64,000 nt of DNA from Azolla caroliniana (taxonomy: Eukaryota; Polypodiophyta), in contig JBHGNT010000001.1 in the NCBI GenBank assembly GCA_043228905.1, positions 21,018,001 through 21,082,000 of the forward strand. The letters are read 5' to 3'. The notes beneath the pieces were generated by a model. That model was not told the DNA's origin. It worked only from the letters and a program-made list of their open reading frames with translations, and did not search any database. Shown here one piece after another: positions 1 to 9,746 of this stretch; the first letter of the stretch is position 1, and every line of letters starts with the position of its first letter. The position numbers and the translations under genes are program-made.

Positions 1-652
1 TATGAGAATTTACATGTAAAAGTACAATGATAGAAATATAAATTCAACTAAATGGCATGGCTTAATGATAAGCCACCAATTGACTCCTAACTCGGAGGTA
101 CAAGGTTCGAATCCTTACTTGCCCTCCTTGTATATGTATATGTATATATATTTATATATTTATTTATCTAGTCACCGGATGTCGTCGCCTTACCGGCGTC
201 GGATGCCGTCACCGGATTGCGGTCTCTCACCAGCGCCGGATCACCGGCTCCATCGTCGGTCCGGTTTTGGTTGGCCAAAACCCTTTAACGAGTAGCTAGC
301 TCACCTCCACTCTTAGTTCAAGTTACCTTGAACTCTCTATGCTCCACACATAGACACAAAGATAATATCTTTTGCTCTACCTTATATATGATGAGAGCCA
401 TATTTGTCGTGCGTATGTGGGATATCTCACAATTTTCTCTTTTCCTTTCACAAACTTTATACTCTCATATCTTGACATTTAGTTGTCCGTTTCTCGTGTA
501 ATAAAGTGCATTCGAAACCTCCATCATTTTGTACTTAGATATTAAATTTATTTAAAATGTTATCTTCACAATTATTGTATTATGTGATTCATACTCGATT
601 TTGTACGTTTTATGGGATTTTCACACTATTGCCGAAAATCTTCACAACGGTC
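1..652. other. Non-coding left flank, possible LTR remnant
   Basis: No convincing coding region. The stretch has a tRNA-like sequence near its left end, then an AT-rich tract (about 128-170), then GC-rich direct repeats around the word CACCGGAT (about 174-255), then AT-rich sequence. The order tRNA-like sequence followed by short CCGGTATG or CACCGGAT type repeats resembles the LTR of gypsy element W at 8.3-8.55 kb, so this may be the end of another LTR, but neither boundary can be fixed. Copia homology of element C1 starts only at about 653, so C1 has lost its 3' LTR here. Confidence 0.4.
57..131 (+). other. tRNA-like sequence (A-box and B-box)
   Basis: The T-arm is perfect: AAGG, loop TTCGAAT, CCTT, containing the B-box core GGTTCGAATCC at about 111-121. 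An A-box-like TGGCTTAATGA lies at the tRNA position upstream. The acceptor stem does not pair convincingly, so it is a tRNA relic or tRNA-derived promoter rather than a working tRNA gene. Comparable sequences occur inside two gypsy LTRs in this window. Confidence 0.4.
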
Positions 653-3114
653 GCGGACAAAGTGGTAGTGCCCCTCAATGTGCTTGGTCTTGGCGTGGAA
701 GACGGGGTTCTTCACAAGTTAGATGCTGCTAAGGTTGTCGTAGTAGATCGTCGTTGGAGCGGACACCTCCACCTGTAGATCCTTGAGTAGCCTCTTGAGC
801 CAAATGGCGTCGCATGTCACAACAGTCGCTCCTCGATACTCAGCCTCCGTGCTCGACAATGCAACTGTTGGCTGCTTTTTACTGCACCATGCGATCGCCA
901 CACTTCCCAATGAAAATGCATATCCAGATGTTGATCTGCGATCGCTGGCATTTCCGGCCCAATCGACATCCGTGTAACCGACTAACTGCTTGGCTATGCT
1001 TGCCCGATATAGCAACGCCCTATCCTTAGTGCCGCGGACGTAGGGCAATATCCTTTGCGCACACTGAAGGTGTTCGGCCATGGGCTGCGACATAAATTGA
1101 CTAATCAGGCCGACCGGGTAACTAAGATCCGGCCGGGTGATCGTCAAATAAATTAAGCTTCCTACGATCTGTCGAAACCGTGTCGGGTTGCACGCTTGTT
1201 CTGAATCTCGGCGAAGCTTGGCGTTTCTATCTAGAGGAGTTAAGATGGACTTACAGTTTTCCATCACAAACTTGAAAAGCATACTCAACACGTTATGTCG
1301 TTGGTTGATCAGTATGCCTTCGGGGGTGTGGATCACTTCGATCCCTAGGAAGTAATGAAGATCCCCTAGGTTCTTCATGTTGAATGATGCCGCGAATTTG
1401 GACTTTAAGTGGCCAATTTCATCTAGGTTGGCGCCGACGATGTCTAAATCATTAACATAAAGTAAAATACTAATTGTTCCATGTCGACCTTGCCTGACAA
1501 ACAATGAAGAGTCTGATTTGGACGTCGCAAACCCCATCCGATGTAGGTGCTTCGTGATCTTTGCGTTCCACCCTCGTGGGGCTTGTTTTAGTCCGTAGAG
1601 GGATTTCTTCAGTCAGCACACCGCCGAGGTGTTCTTTCTAGACTTAAATCTGAGGGGCTGTACCATGTACATTTGCTCCTCAAGTTCTCCTTGCAGGAAC
1701 GCATTCTTTACATCCATCTGATGTAAATGCCACCCCTTTATTGCGGCTACTACAAGTAGAACACAGACGGTTGTCATCTTCGCGATAGGCGCAAAGGTCT
1801 CATCGTAGTCAATGCCATGATGTTGTGCGTATCCCTTAGCCACTAACTGGGCCTTGTAGCGGTTGATAGAGCCATTGGTGTTGTACTTGACCTTGTACAC
1901 CCACCTACATCCACTCGACTTTACACCCTTCGGGGCGTGAACTAGGTCCCATGTTTCATTTTCTACTAATGTGTGCATCTCCTCCTCCATTGCGGCATGC
2001 CAAGTTGCGTGCTTTGCCGCTTTTGCGTAGCTCTCTGGCTCACACACTTCAGCCACTCGCGTCATGTACGCATAATGATGTGCCATGTACTCGTTGTATC
2101 CGAACCGCATCATGGGGTTCTTCTGGCGGGTAGAACGACGTAATCGCTCATTAGCCAATTTTGAGGCCCTCTTGGCCGACGCGGACTTCGTTTTCGAAGG
2201 TCCTTCGTTCTTCTCGGAGTTGGATTCAGTTTGATCCGACTCGTCTTTATCAGTGTCGTACTCCGACATCTTCTTCTTTTGCTTCTCTTTGTGCGTAAAC
2301 CATCTTCTTGGCTTCCTGCGCGGGGAATGCACGACCGAGTCTCCACTACTGGCGGGCTTGCATCTGATTGGTCATGCCGACTCAGTCGCTCATTTGGGCC
2401 ACTTAGCCTGAATGAGATCGGAATCTCTTCAAGAGCTCCGATGTCTCCTTCGTCCCAAGGCATTTCAGCCTCGCTGACCTCTTTGTCATAGATTGGAATG
2501 GAGTCGTCAAGGGTTGGAGGCGAAGGCAAGTACCACAACGCGGACTCGTCGAACACAACATCACGACTTACGCGAGATTGTTTGGTTTGGGGGTTATAAC
2601 ACTTATAACCCTTCTGTTCATCTGAGTAGCCAACCAAGTTACACTTCTTGGCTTTGGCGTCCAACTTCCTTCATTTCTCCTTACGGACATGCACATATGT
2701 GATGCTACCGAAAACCCTCACGTGTGCCAAGTTTGGCTTCTTCTTGAAGTACAACTCATGTGGTGACACTCCTCCATTAGCAGATGCCCGATTTTGAAGG
2801 TAGACAGTTGTTCTGACTACTTCGGCCCAATAGAACTTCGGCAGATGTTTCTCTTCAAGAATTTCCCTTGCCGCCTCTTCTATCGTCTGATTCTTCCTCT
2901 CGGCCACTCCGCTCGGTTGCGGGTTGTATCTGCACGAGCATTTGCGTCATTCCCTCATTCTGTAGATAACTCAAGAACTAGTCGAATAAGTACTGCTTCC
3001 CGCCACCGGACCTTAGGCACTTGATCTTTCGCCCCATTTCCCTTTCTGCAAGGCTCTTCACCTTCAGGAAACACAAGAAGACTTTGCTCTTTTTCACGAT
3101 CAAGCACACCCAAG
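653..3114 (-). pseudogene. Copia element C1, 3' half: integrase to RNase H
   Basis: Minus-strand Ty1/copia polyprotein remnant. Reading from 3114 leftward it holds the second half of the integrase core (SGGGKQYLFD, then the ERKNQTIEEAAREILEEKHL block), the GKRK-like C-terminus with LVGYSDEQKGYKCYNP (about 2590-2660), reverse transcriptase ([11 protein letters not shown] near 2085, then FAPIAKMT and [17 protein letters not shown]) and RNase H ([20 protein letters not shown]) ending near 719. The catalytic YVDD box reads YVND, so the second Asp is lost, and several frameshifts and stops break the frame. Protein similarity to C2 is high, so both belong to one family. The rest of C1 lies at 23964-25706; the two halves join inside the integrase motif FIDDFT at the target site of element X. 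Confidence 0.85.
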
Positions 3115-3519
3115 TGTTACCGATTAGGAACACATGGGATACCTCTTTGTATCCTAGTAGCGTATAAGAGAGATGGCTACAACCGAACTCCCTAGAGAGC
3201 GCACTCGTCACAACACTCACACTTACGCCTACGCTTTCTTACGATTATGGTGATTACGGAACGCCACCAAGAATCACAGACACACAATAGAATAACCACA
3301 GATATGCACAGGATATCAGAGAAGATAAAACTCTATTAAGATATGCTCTATGCACCAAAATTTACACGCTACCTCTATCAGAGGATTTCCGCCCTTTATA
3401 TACACAGGGTCTTTTTAGCCGTTCACGCTTCCTGCGTGAATCATTTACATGCGTTACAATTTTACTATATTCTATATTTCTGCGCTCCTGTCCATCGGTT
3501 ACTATTCCGGAGGACAACA
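3115..3519 (-). repeat. 3' LTR of element X
   Basis: 405-bp LTR, 5'-TG...CA-3', from TGTTACCGATT to GGACAACA. It matches the split right LTR (17832-18155 joined to 23805-23963) but lacks a block of about 78 bp that follows GGAACAC there. The sequence just inside (3522-3537) is a primer-binding-site-like TGGCACGCCTGTGGGA on the plus strand. Confidence 0.9.
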
Positions 3520-3525
3520 CCTGGC

Positions 3526-4281
3526 ACGCCTGTGGGACAGTGCCATGGCACGTCGGACCCACCCCTTTAATCTTCCTCCAAAATGGCCTGGATGTTTGGT
3601 TCTGCTCCGGTGTCCGGGTCTAGGGACGGCGTAGTGTCCGTAGGTGCGTCGGTGCGTGGTTCCGCTACCTCCTCGGGAGGGCTGCCTATGGTGTCGCTGG
3701 CTTCTTGTGTGGGCGGTTCAGGCTCTGCTGGCTAATCAATGTGTCAGATATTGTTGTATTATAGGCCTTAGCTTTTTTCCTCCTTGATACGTGTGCATGC
3801 CTTCCCGTAACGCCGGTCCCGTAATGACCCCCCAATCGACCTTGCGCCCTTCAAAGGTATCAATAATGATACCTGCCTTCTGCTTGGGCATCCCATATGC
3901 ATTTGCATGTACGCATCCGACTTCCAACAAGAACTTGGCTATTTCGAGGAAATAGGGGTTGGGGATTTCCTTCGTTCTATATGCCTTGGCGGACGCTGAA
4001 TATGGCCCGAAATATCTCCGCAAAGTTTTTGTGGGAGGGATTTCAAAATGCCTTTCACCCAGAGATGACAGATGAAGCTTTTTTTGGATGGATGTGTTGG
4101 TGACCGTGTTGATGTTGAGTTTCCTAGCGTTGTCCATGGCGTCAGGGTGTGGAGGTGCCTCAACGACTTTGATGTACCCATCCAAGCGTTTCTCCACGAG
4201 CCATCGACACAAGGCGGTAGAGATGGCTATCGACATAGTCGGGTTAGGCTCGTGGCTAATGGGGTGAGGACTGCTGGCTAT
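3526..4281 (-). CDS. Element X, post-pol reading frame (distal part)
   Basis: Open minus-strand frame of about 190 codons (roughly 4281 to 3736) lying between pol and the 3' LTR of X, where env-like or extra ORFs occur in some plant gypsy elements. I do not recognise a domain; it is basic to neutral, with no signal peptide or membrane segment. Once Y is removed, the frame continues into 13827-13980, so Y interrupted it. After a stop at 3736 a second short frame (about 3720-3548) is acidic and proline-rich and ends AILEED before a TAA. The same kind of tail ends the coiled-coil ORFs of Y (ILDILKEEL) and Z (ILDILEDE). Function unknown. Confidence 0.5.
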
Positions 4282-4737
4282 TGTTACCCGTTCCTTTGGG
4301 TGAACACCTTCGATAGATCTGCGTCTATCGGTCTTCAAGGGCGTGGTACGTGAAGGCTCGTAACAGAGGCGTCGAGAGAGATACAGGGCTCAGAGAGAAA
4401 ACACTAGCGAGGTCTTGATAAAAGTGGCGGCGTGAAACTCATAGGTATGGATCAAAGCACAGACTCATGCAACAAAAATAGGCACAAATCAGATATATTA
4501 CTATGACAGAAAAGATTACAGAACACGACCTATGGCCGGTGACCTTACGAGTTTATCTAATTACGAAGGACTAAGCTAGTACTTCCGCCTATAGTTTTCT
4601 TCTCTGCCTCTCTGAGGTACTGGTCCTCGTTTAAATAACTTTTCCCCTAATACACAGTCGAGCCGTCGGTGGCCCGTGATACTCGGACTCGGCGTTTGCT
4701 AATTTCCTAATTTTACATTTCTGTCCTTTGGACAACA
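4282..4737 (-). repeat. 3' LTR of element Y
   Basis: 456-bp LTR, TGTTACCCG to GGACAACA. It is near-identical to the right LTR, which is split into 7613-7756 and 13506-13821; the parts add up to the same 456 bp once the ACGT duplication is counted once. Few differences are visible, so Y is fairly young. Confidence 0.92.
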
Positions 4738-4739
4738 CC

Positions 4740-4755
4740 TGGCACGCCTGTGGGA
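4740..4755 (+). promoter_or_regulatory. PBS-complement tract next to the 3' LTR of Y
   Basis: TGGCACGCCTGTGGGA on the plus strand, two bases inside the left LTR. In the element RNA (minus sense) it reads as the complement of Y's own primer binding site at 7590-7607: nine pairs, a small internal loop, then five more. Related tracts sit at the same place in X (3522-3537) and Z (about 35020-35035). No purine-rich polypurine tract is seen here. Confidence 0.55.
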
Positions 4756-4795
4756 TAGGACCTTGTTCGTCGGACCCACAAAAATGGCCTTTTAG

Positions 4796-6597
4796 CCGTG
4801 ATCCTCGTTTAATTCCTCCTTTAAGATGTCGAGGATGCTTTCGGGGTCCGGGGTGGTGGCAGGGTGGTCTGATTGGAATGTCGGTGCGGGGGGTTGAGTT
4901 TGGTTCGGGGGTGGCATATCTTCTCGGCCGTCCGCCTCAGGTGCGGCCGATTCTTCTGGTGGGGGTGTGGGTTCGTGGGCGCTGACCTCTACTTCGACAA
5001 GCTCTGGTACTGTGTGGGCGTCCATGGGATGTCTGTTGGCCGGGGCAAGTTCCTCCTGTGCCGTGTCCGTGATCTCCTTGCTGGGAGGTTCTTCTTTCTG
5101 CTCTATGGCCGTTGGAGGGTTGGTGGGGATGGCTGCGAGTCGTTCCCGTTCGAAGGCTTCTGCTTCCAGGCAAAACAACATCTGACCATCATTGAAGTCC
5201 TCCATTATTTGCTCGATTGCCGCAGTGTGAGATTTTGCCAAGGACTGGTAATCCTCGGTTAAATTTGCACGCAGGTTTTGTATGCTGGCTTCGTCCATTT
5301 TGTAGAAGCCGCGGCCCTCCTTCCGTCAGTTCTCGACGTCGGCGTGCAAAATATGCAATTCGGCAGATTGGGCTGCCCATTCATCTCCTGCGCGACTTAA
5401 TGTTTCCTCGACGTTTTTGGTAAGGTGCTGGCGCTGTTTCTCGATCAGTATTCTGATGCGTGTCTCATCCATGCCAGGTTGTGCTCGGATGGCTGCTAAT
5501 TCCTATTTTAAGTCGCCGACCTCGGCCTGAATCTTCTGTGTTCTTAGCTCATAGATGGCCTGAGTGTTCTTTGCATCCGCGGTTACGAGCTGGAGAGCCT
5601 GCTCGTAACGCTTGGTGAGTTCTTCGGTGGCCTGCTCCCGTTCTTTTTGACACGTGGCCCGGATTTGTTCCCGTTCGACGATTCTCTCTTCTTGTAGGGC
5701 GAAGTAGGAATCCGATAATGCGTCTTTTTGCTCCGAAAGTAGCTTGCATTTGATGAAAAACTCGTCAGCCATCTCTTTAAGGGTCGTACACTGACTCTAC
5801 AGCTTGGCATTCTCTGCGTTCATCCTCTCCTCCCGTTGGCGATTTCTTTCCTCCTGCCGCTGGTTCCAGTCTTTTGCATTGTCGAGCGCGGCCTGTAGGT
5901 CTAGAACCTCCTTCTCTTTCTTCACCATTGTGGCTGCGTATTCCTCCAGCTTGCTTTTGAGTTCGGCTTCCTTGCCCGCAGCTTGCGCTTGCACCCGGCC
6001 CAGTGCTTCGTTCTGCTCGTGTATCCTTTGGTCGGGCTGGGCTCTCATCTCGGCCATCTGCTTGGAAGCTTCTTCTTTTAGGCGAGCCATCGCCTCTTGA
6101 TGCCGTTGTTCGTGTCTCTCGGTTCGTCGTTGTTCTTCTTTAAGCTCCGCACGGTAATCCCGGAGCGGGGGTTCTGTCTGGGTTGCCACCTCCTTGGGTA
6201 CACGAGGTGGTGGTATCTCGGTCTCGTTTGGTGGTGGGTTGTTCCGAGGTGCGTTGGAGTTGCGCTGGTCATGTTGAGGAGCGTCCCGTCGGCGGTTGTG
6301 ATTAGGTCTTCTATTGTTGTGTGTGTTGCGGTTGCCGTTTCGCCGATCAATGCGTGAGTTCCTTCGGTCATACCAATCATTGCGATCGTCATCGTATTGA
6401 GCATAATCGTCGTGCCGGTCATTGCGATAATAATCACGGCGGTTATCACATTGGTAGTCCTCGTCTCGGCGCCATCGATCCGGGGATCGCGGTTGGTCAT
6501 TATCCTGGTCTCGGTAGATATATCGCTCGTCCTGCCGAGAGTATGTATTTCGTAGCTCGATCTGGCGGACCGGTGCCGCCGTTGTGCGGTTCAGCAT
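4796..6597 (-). pseudogene. Element Y coiled-coil ORF with RD-rich linker
   Basis: Continuation of the Y polyprotein after the zinc-knuckle region. From 6597 leftward there is an Arg/Asp/Asn/Tyr-rich linker (about 6540-6290), a long Glu/Lys/Arg/Gln-rich stretch predicted as coiled coil (about 6150-5400), a block reading ADVEN, stop, RKEG (about 5345-5310) followed by SLAKSHTAAIEQIMEDFND, and an acidic proline-rich tail ending ILDILKEEL with a terminal stop near 4796. At least three in-frame stops break it, one being TGA where element Z has CGA (Arg). It resembles no gag or pol domain. A homologous block in Z shows it is a conserved element protein. Function unknown; an assembly or structural role is a guess. 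Confidence 0.65.
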
Positions 6598-6598
6598 A

Positions 6599-7419
6599 TT
6601 ATATTCGCACTGCTCGATCGTGTGAGCTCGAGACTGACAGATCGGACACTGTGGTCAGTGGGGACATTCGAGGGCCAGGTGCCCTGATCCTGAACACGCA
6701 GTGCATTGGAGGGCTTGGCGAAAGCGATTGTCCTCTTGGGGAAGAGCGTTTTGCAAGGATGTCATCGAGAAGGCCGTGCCGTGCTGGTTCCGATCGAGGG
6801 CGAGAACGCGCGCTATGACTTGTTCGATAGTATGGTTGACGAAATTTGTAAGTGCGAGAGTCGTTCGTAGAGGCTCTCATAAACTGGATAGGAAAGTGTC
6901 CGGTATATGTTGCGCCGAGACATCATCGGCCACTTGTCTGTAGAGATCTTGGAACCGGATCGTGAACTGCGCGACCGTTTCTTGCGGTTCCTGGCATATA
7001 GAGAAGAATTGCCGGAGCAGTTCCCGTTTAGACACCTCGCGATGAAAAAGTTCAAGGAACTTTGTGCGCACGATTTGGAAAGTGGTGGCCTCTCCTATTT
7101 CGAGGCGAGAGTACCATCGTGCGGCCGGTCCATCGAGGGAGAGTGTGCACTCGGCAATCTTCGAGGTATCGATTTCGGCCGGCGTGAGGCGGTGCGTGGA
7201 GTGGTTAGCCTGCCACGTGGATATGAAGGCACGGACGTGTGACTCCGCGTCTGGTCCGTCGGTATATCGTGGGTATGGGTACGGCATGATGTCGTATTGT
7301 GGGTTTTCTGGTAGCACCGGAAAAGGGTTTAGTTCCGGTTGATTGACCTCCCGAGGGCTCGACGGGGGTTCTGGTGGTGAATCAACTCGCGATCGAGTGT
7401 CCGATGGCGAGGATTGCAC
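6599..7419 (-). pseudogene. Element Y gag with CCHC zinc knuckle
   Basis: Gypsy Gag on the minus strand. It starts with Met at 7419, 194 bases inside the right LTR. The retrotransposon Gag core is clear at about 7290-6880 (DGPAARWYSRL, then ELFHREVSKRELLRQFFS and QETVAQFTIRFQDLYRQ). Downstream is a CCHC knuckle, CTACSGSGHLALEC, with a second Cys cluster CPICQSRAHTIEQC. A stop interrupts the frame at about 6877 and another lies between the two Cys clusters. Gag would package the element RNA into particles; without pol, Y would need enzymes from a relative such as X. Confidence 0.8.
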
Positions 7420-7589
7420 TAGACAAGCCTCTTTTTGATCGGGAAAGGATTGGTCAGTGACCGCCGAGTCAGTAGCTCCTTCGACTGGCTCAGGGCGTCG
7501 GGCGGGTGGCCGAGACCTCGTGGTGCGAGAGGGCGCCGTAACGGCGGCTGGTGGTTACCTTCAACGAAGTTCGCTGTGCACTCACAACT

Positions 7590-7607
7590 GTCCCACTGGG
7601 CGTGCCA
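7590..7607 (-). promoter_or_regulatory. Primer binding site of element Y
   Basis: On the minus strand the sequence TGGCACGCCCAGTGGGAC starts five bases after the right LTR. TGG at the start pairs with the CCA end of a tRNA; I do not assign the tRNA. The same site is present again at about 12514-12531 in the duplicated block. Confidence 0.7.
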
Positions 7608-7612
7608 AATTG

Positions 7613-7756
7613 TGTTACCCGTTCCTTTGGGTGAACACCTTCGATAGATCTGCGTCTATCGGTCTTCAAGGGCGTGGTACGTGAAGGCTCGTAACAGAGG
7701 CGTCGAGAGAGATACAGGGCTCAGAGAGAAAACACTAGCGAGGTCTTGATAAACGT
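7613..7756 (-). repeat. 5' LTR of Y, left piece (split by W)
   Basis: First 144 bp of Y's right LTR, ending at ACGT (7753-7756), where W is inserted. The LTR resumes at 13506 with ACGT. A second copy of this piece sits at 12537-12680 as part of the duplicated block. Confidence 0.9.
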
Positions 7757-8307
7757 TGTCGTGCCTTTCGGCTCCGGATCGTTGCGTGAGTCGGGTGGGA
7801 ACCACAGAGGTCTTGGACTAGGAGAAAGAAGTTCGTGAGATAGAGATTAATTATGAGTAAATAGCAAAGAGAAAGATAAGAAACTCGTGAATCACACGAG
7901 TATACTATATTAATTTGTACTTAGGGTGTTAAGAGAGAAGTAGATGTATAAATCGTGAATCCCACGAATAATTTTTGTATTGATTAATACTCAATCCAAA
8001 TAATCAACAAAAACTACAATGTGCTCCCCATCCTTATATAGTAATGGGAGAGACTAAGCATAGCTACATGCTTTTTCTCATATGTTCATGCACACTAAAT
8101 GTGCATGTGATGCCTTTCTAATCCTTGCTTTTATTTGCTAAATATAGTGCTCATGCACGCTAGATGTGCATGAGTCACTTTTTTAGTTGCTTGCGTTTTT
8201 CTATAAAATATTCACGCACTCTAAAAATGCATGATTTACCTTTTAATAAAGGTAGGCGCAAATAAAGGACTTATAGTTATTAAATCTATTTATAGAACAC
8301 TAAAGAT

Positions 8308-8376
8308 AAGGTAGCATAATGGTAAAGTTGAGGTTTGGCTACGTGGAGGTGCAGAGTTCGAATCACGCCTTGCGTA
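8308..8376 (+). other. tRNA-like sequence in the W LTR
   Basis: An A-box-like TAGCATAATGG and a B-box-like GAGTTCGAATC lie about 44 bases apart, the normal tRNA spacing, on the plus strand, antisense to the element. The same sequence occurs in the other LTR at about 13232-13300. The acceptor stem is not complementary, so this is a tRNA relic or internal RNA polymerase III promoter. Comparable sequences lie at 57-131 and in the G3 LTR. Confidence 0.45.
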
Positions 8377-8427
8377 GTAGTGAGTATTTCCTTCTTCTTT
8401 TTTACATTTATGTCTCTTTATCCGGCT

Positions 8428-8542
8428 CTTCCTTGCCGGTATGCCGTTTTCTTCCTTGCCGGTATGCCGTTTTCCTCCTTGCCGGTATGCCGTTTTCTTC
8501 CTTGCGGGTATGCCGTTTTCCTCCTTGCCGGTATGCCGTTTT
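8428..8542 (+). repeat. 23-bp minisatellite, five copies, in the W LTR
   Basis: Tandem units of the form CTTCCTTGCCGGTATGCCG plus TTTT, 23 bp each, with scattered C/T and G/C changes. The other LTR has three copies. Confidence 0.9.
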
Positions 8543-8614
8543 CTTCCGGTTCTCACCGAGCATTCCATTCTCTATCCGGAGGGACAAAAATATAATTTCC
8601 ACATAGTGTGCAAC

Positions 8615-9695
8615 CTACACTACGACACTCGCCCCCTCCAAACCCGCACATCCTCCGGTATGTGCCGAAGTTCTTGATTCTTCGTGTCCGTCTTCATCCG
8701 AAGCTTCCTCCGATTCTCCCCTTATGTCGACTATGAGTTGTAATCCACTTTCTTCGCTTCCCGCATCATTGTGGTCTTCGTCCGATTGCTCCTCGTTGTC
8801 GGCCTCGACTTGGATCACATAAGGTTTGTCGTCGGTCCGCTTCTTGAAAATCTTCACCCGCTTCCCGGCTATAGGCACTCGTAGTATTGTTCCATCCAAC
8901 TCGGACAGTCGGTACGTCCCGTTGTCGAAGACCTTCCGAACCTCGTACGGCCCAAACCACCTTTTCGCGAATTTCCGCATCGTTGTATGTTGATGGTCCA
9001 AGCTACTATCATAGACGATCACCCAATCTCCTTCTTCAATCCTCCTCGGTCGTAGTCGGTGCTTTGTGTCGAACCGACTTTTGTTCCGGAACCGTGCTTC
9101 TTGTTGTCGGCGTGACGCTTCCGCTACATCTTTCGGTCTTCCCTCCAGTTGTCGTATCCGGACCGCTAGTAGTTCTTCCCGGCTCATCTCTTCCTTCCAC
9201 GGTAGTATTGTCCATGTCGCGATTGCGGTTTCCGTTGGCATTACCGGTGCTTGTCCGGTCATGAGTTCTGCCGGCATGTAAACCGGTCACGGAGCTATGC
9301 GTCGTCCGATCCGCCCATAGTGCATACGGAAGCATTTGTGGCCAATCCTTCACCCTTCCGTCGCATGCCTTCGCAAGTGCTTTCACGATCGGACTATGTC
9401 CTCGTTCGATCTTCCCGTTGGCCTCCGGATTGTAGGCCGTTGTCAACGTTAACCGAACTCCATGTTTGGCGAAGAATCCCCTAGCTTTGTCCGAGTCGAG
9501 TTCTCCCCGGTCCGCAATCACTTGTCCTACGCAGCCGTACCTACAAAACACGTCTTCCAAAAGAAATTGGCACACCGCGGCACACGTTTTCCTCCGAAGC
9601 GCTCGACCTTCAACTTGGTTTGTGAGATCTTCTCGAGCTAACACCAAGTATTTCTTTTGTCCAATCCCGGTCGGCATAGCTACAATGTCGACCAT
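8615..9695 (-). pseudogene. Element W integrase core and C-terminal domain
   Basis: Continuation of W pol after an in-frame TAA at 9747. The integrase core has VDIVAMPTGIG (first Asp), VIADRGELDS (second Asp) and YNPEANGKIERGH (Glu). A frameshift near 9280 moves the frame, after which MTGQAPVMP, a basic stretch and a C-terminal barrel (GDWVIVYDSSL, KRWFGPYEVRKVFDNGTYRL) follow to about 8830, then an acidic tail. The enzyme would join element cDNA to host DNA. The stop and frameshift make it inactive as read. Confidence 0.85.
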
Positions 9696-9746
9696 CCACT
9701 TGAAGTTGATTGTCGGTGAGAATGTCGGATGCAGCTCATCTCGGTG

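Larger units (their letters stand above)
7757..8627 (-). repeat. 3' LTR of element W (871 bp)
   Basis: LTR with terminal inverted hexamers TGTCGT and ACGACA. It contains a tRNA-like sequence (8308-8376) and five copies of a 23-bp unit (8428-8542). It matches 12681-13505 almost throughout; the 46-bp length difference equals two 23-bp units. Confidence 0.92.

Noticed and set aside
1-652. C1 3' LTR
   Set aside because: Expected because C1 should end here, but no match to the C1 LTR at 25316-25706 can be found.
4873-5262. Plus-strand open frames opposite the Y coiled-coil region
   Set aside because: They mirror a Glu/Lys/Pro-rich minus-strand gene and show no domain or codon logic of their own.
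8428-8542. CRISPR-like array
   Set aside because: Units are contiguous 23-bp tandem repeats with no spacers, in a plant LTR.
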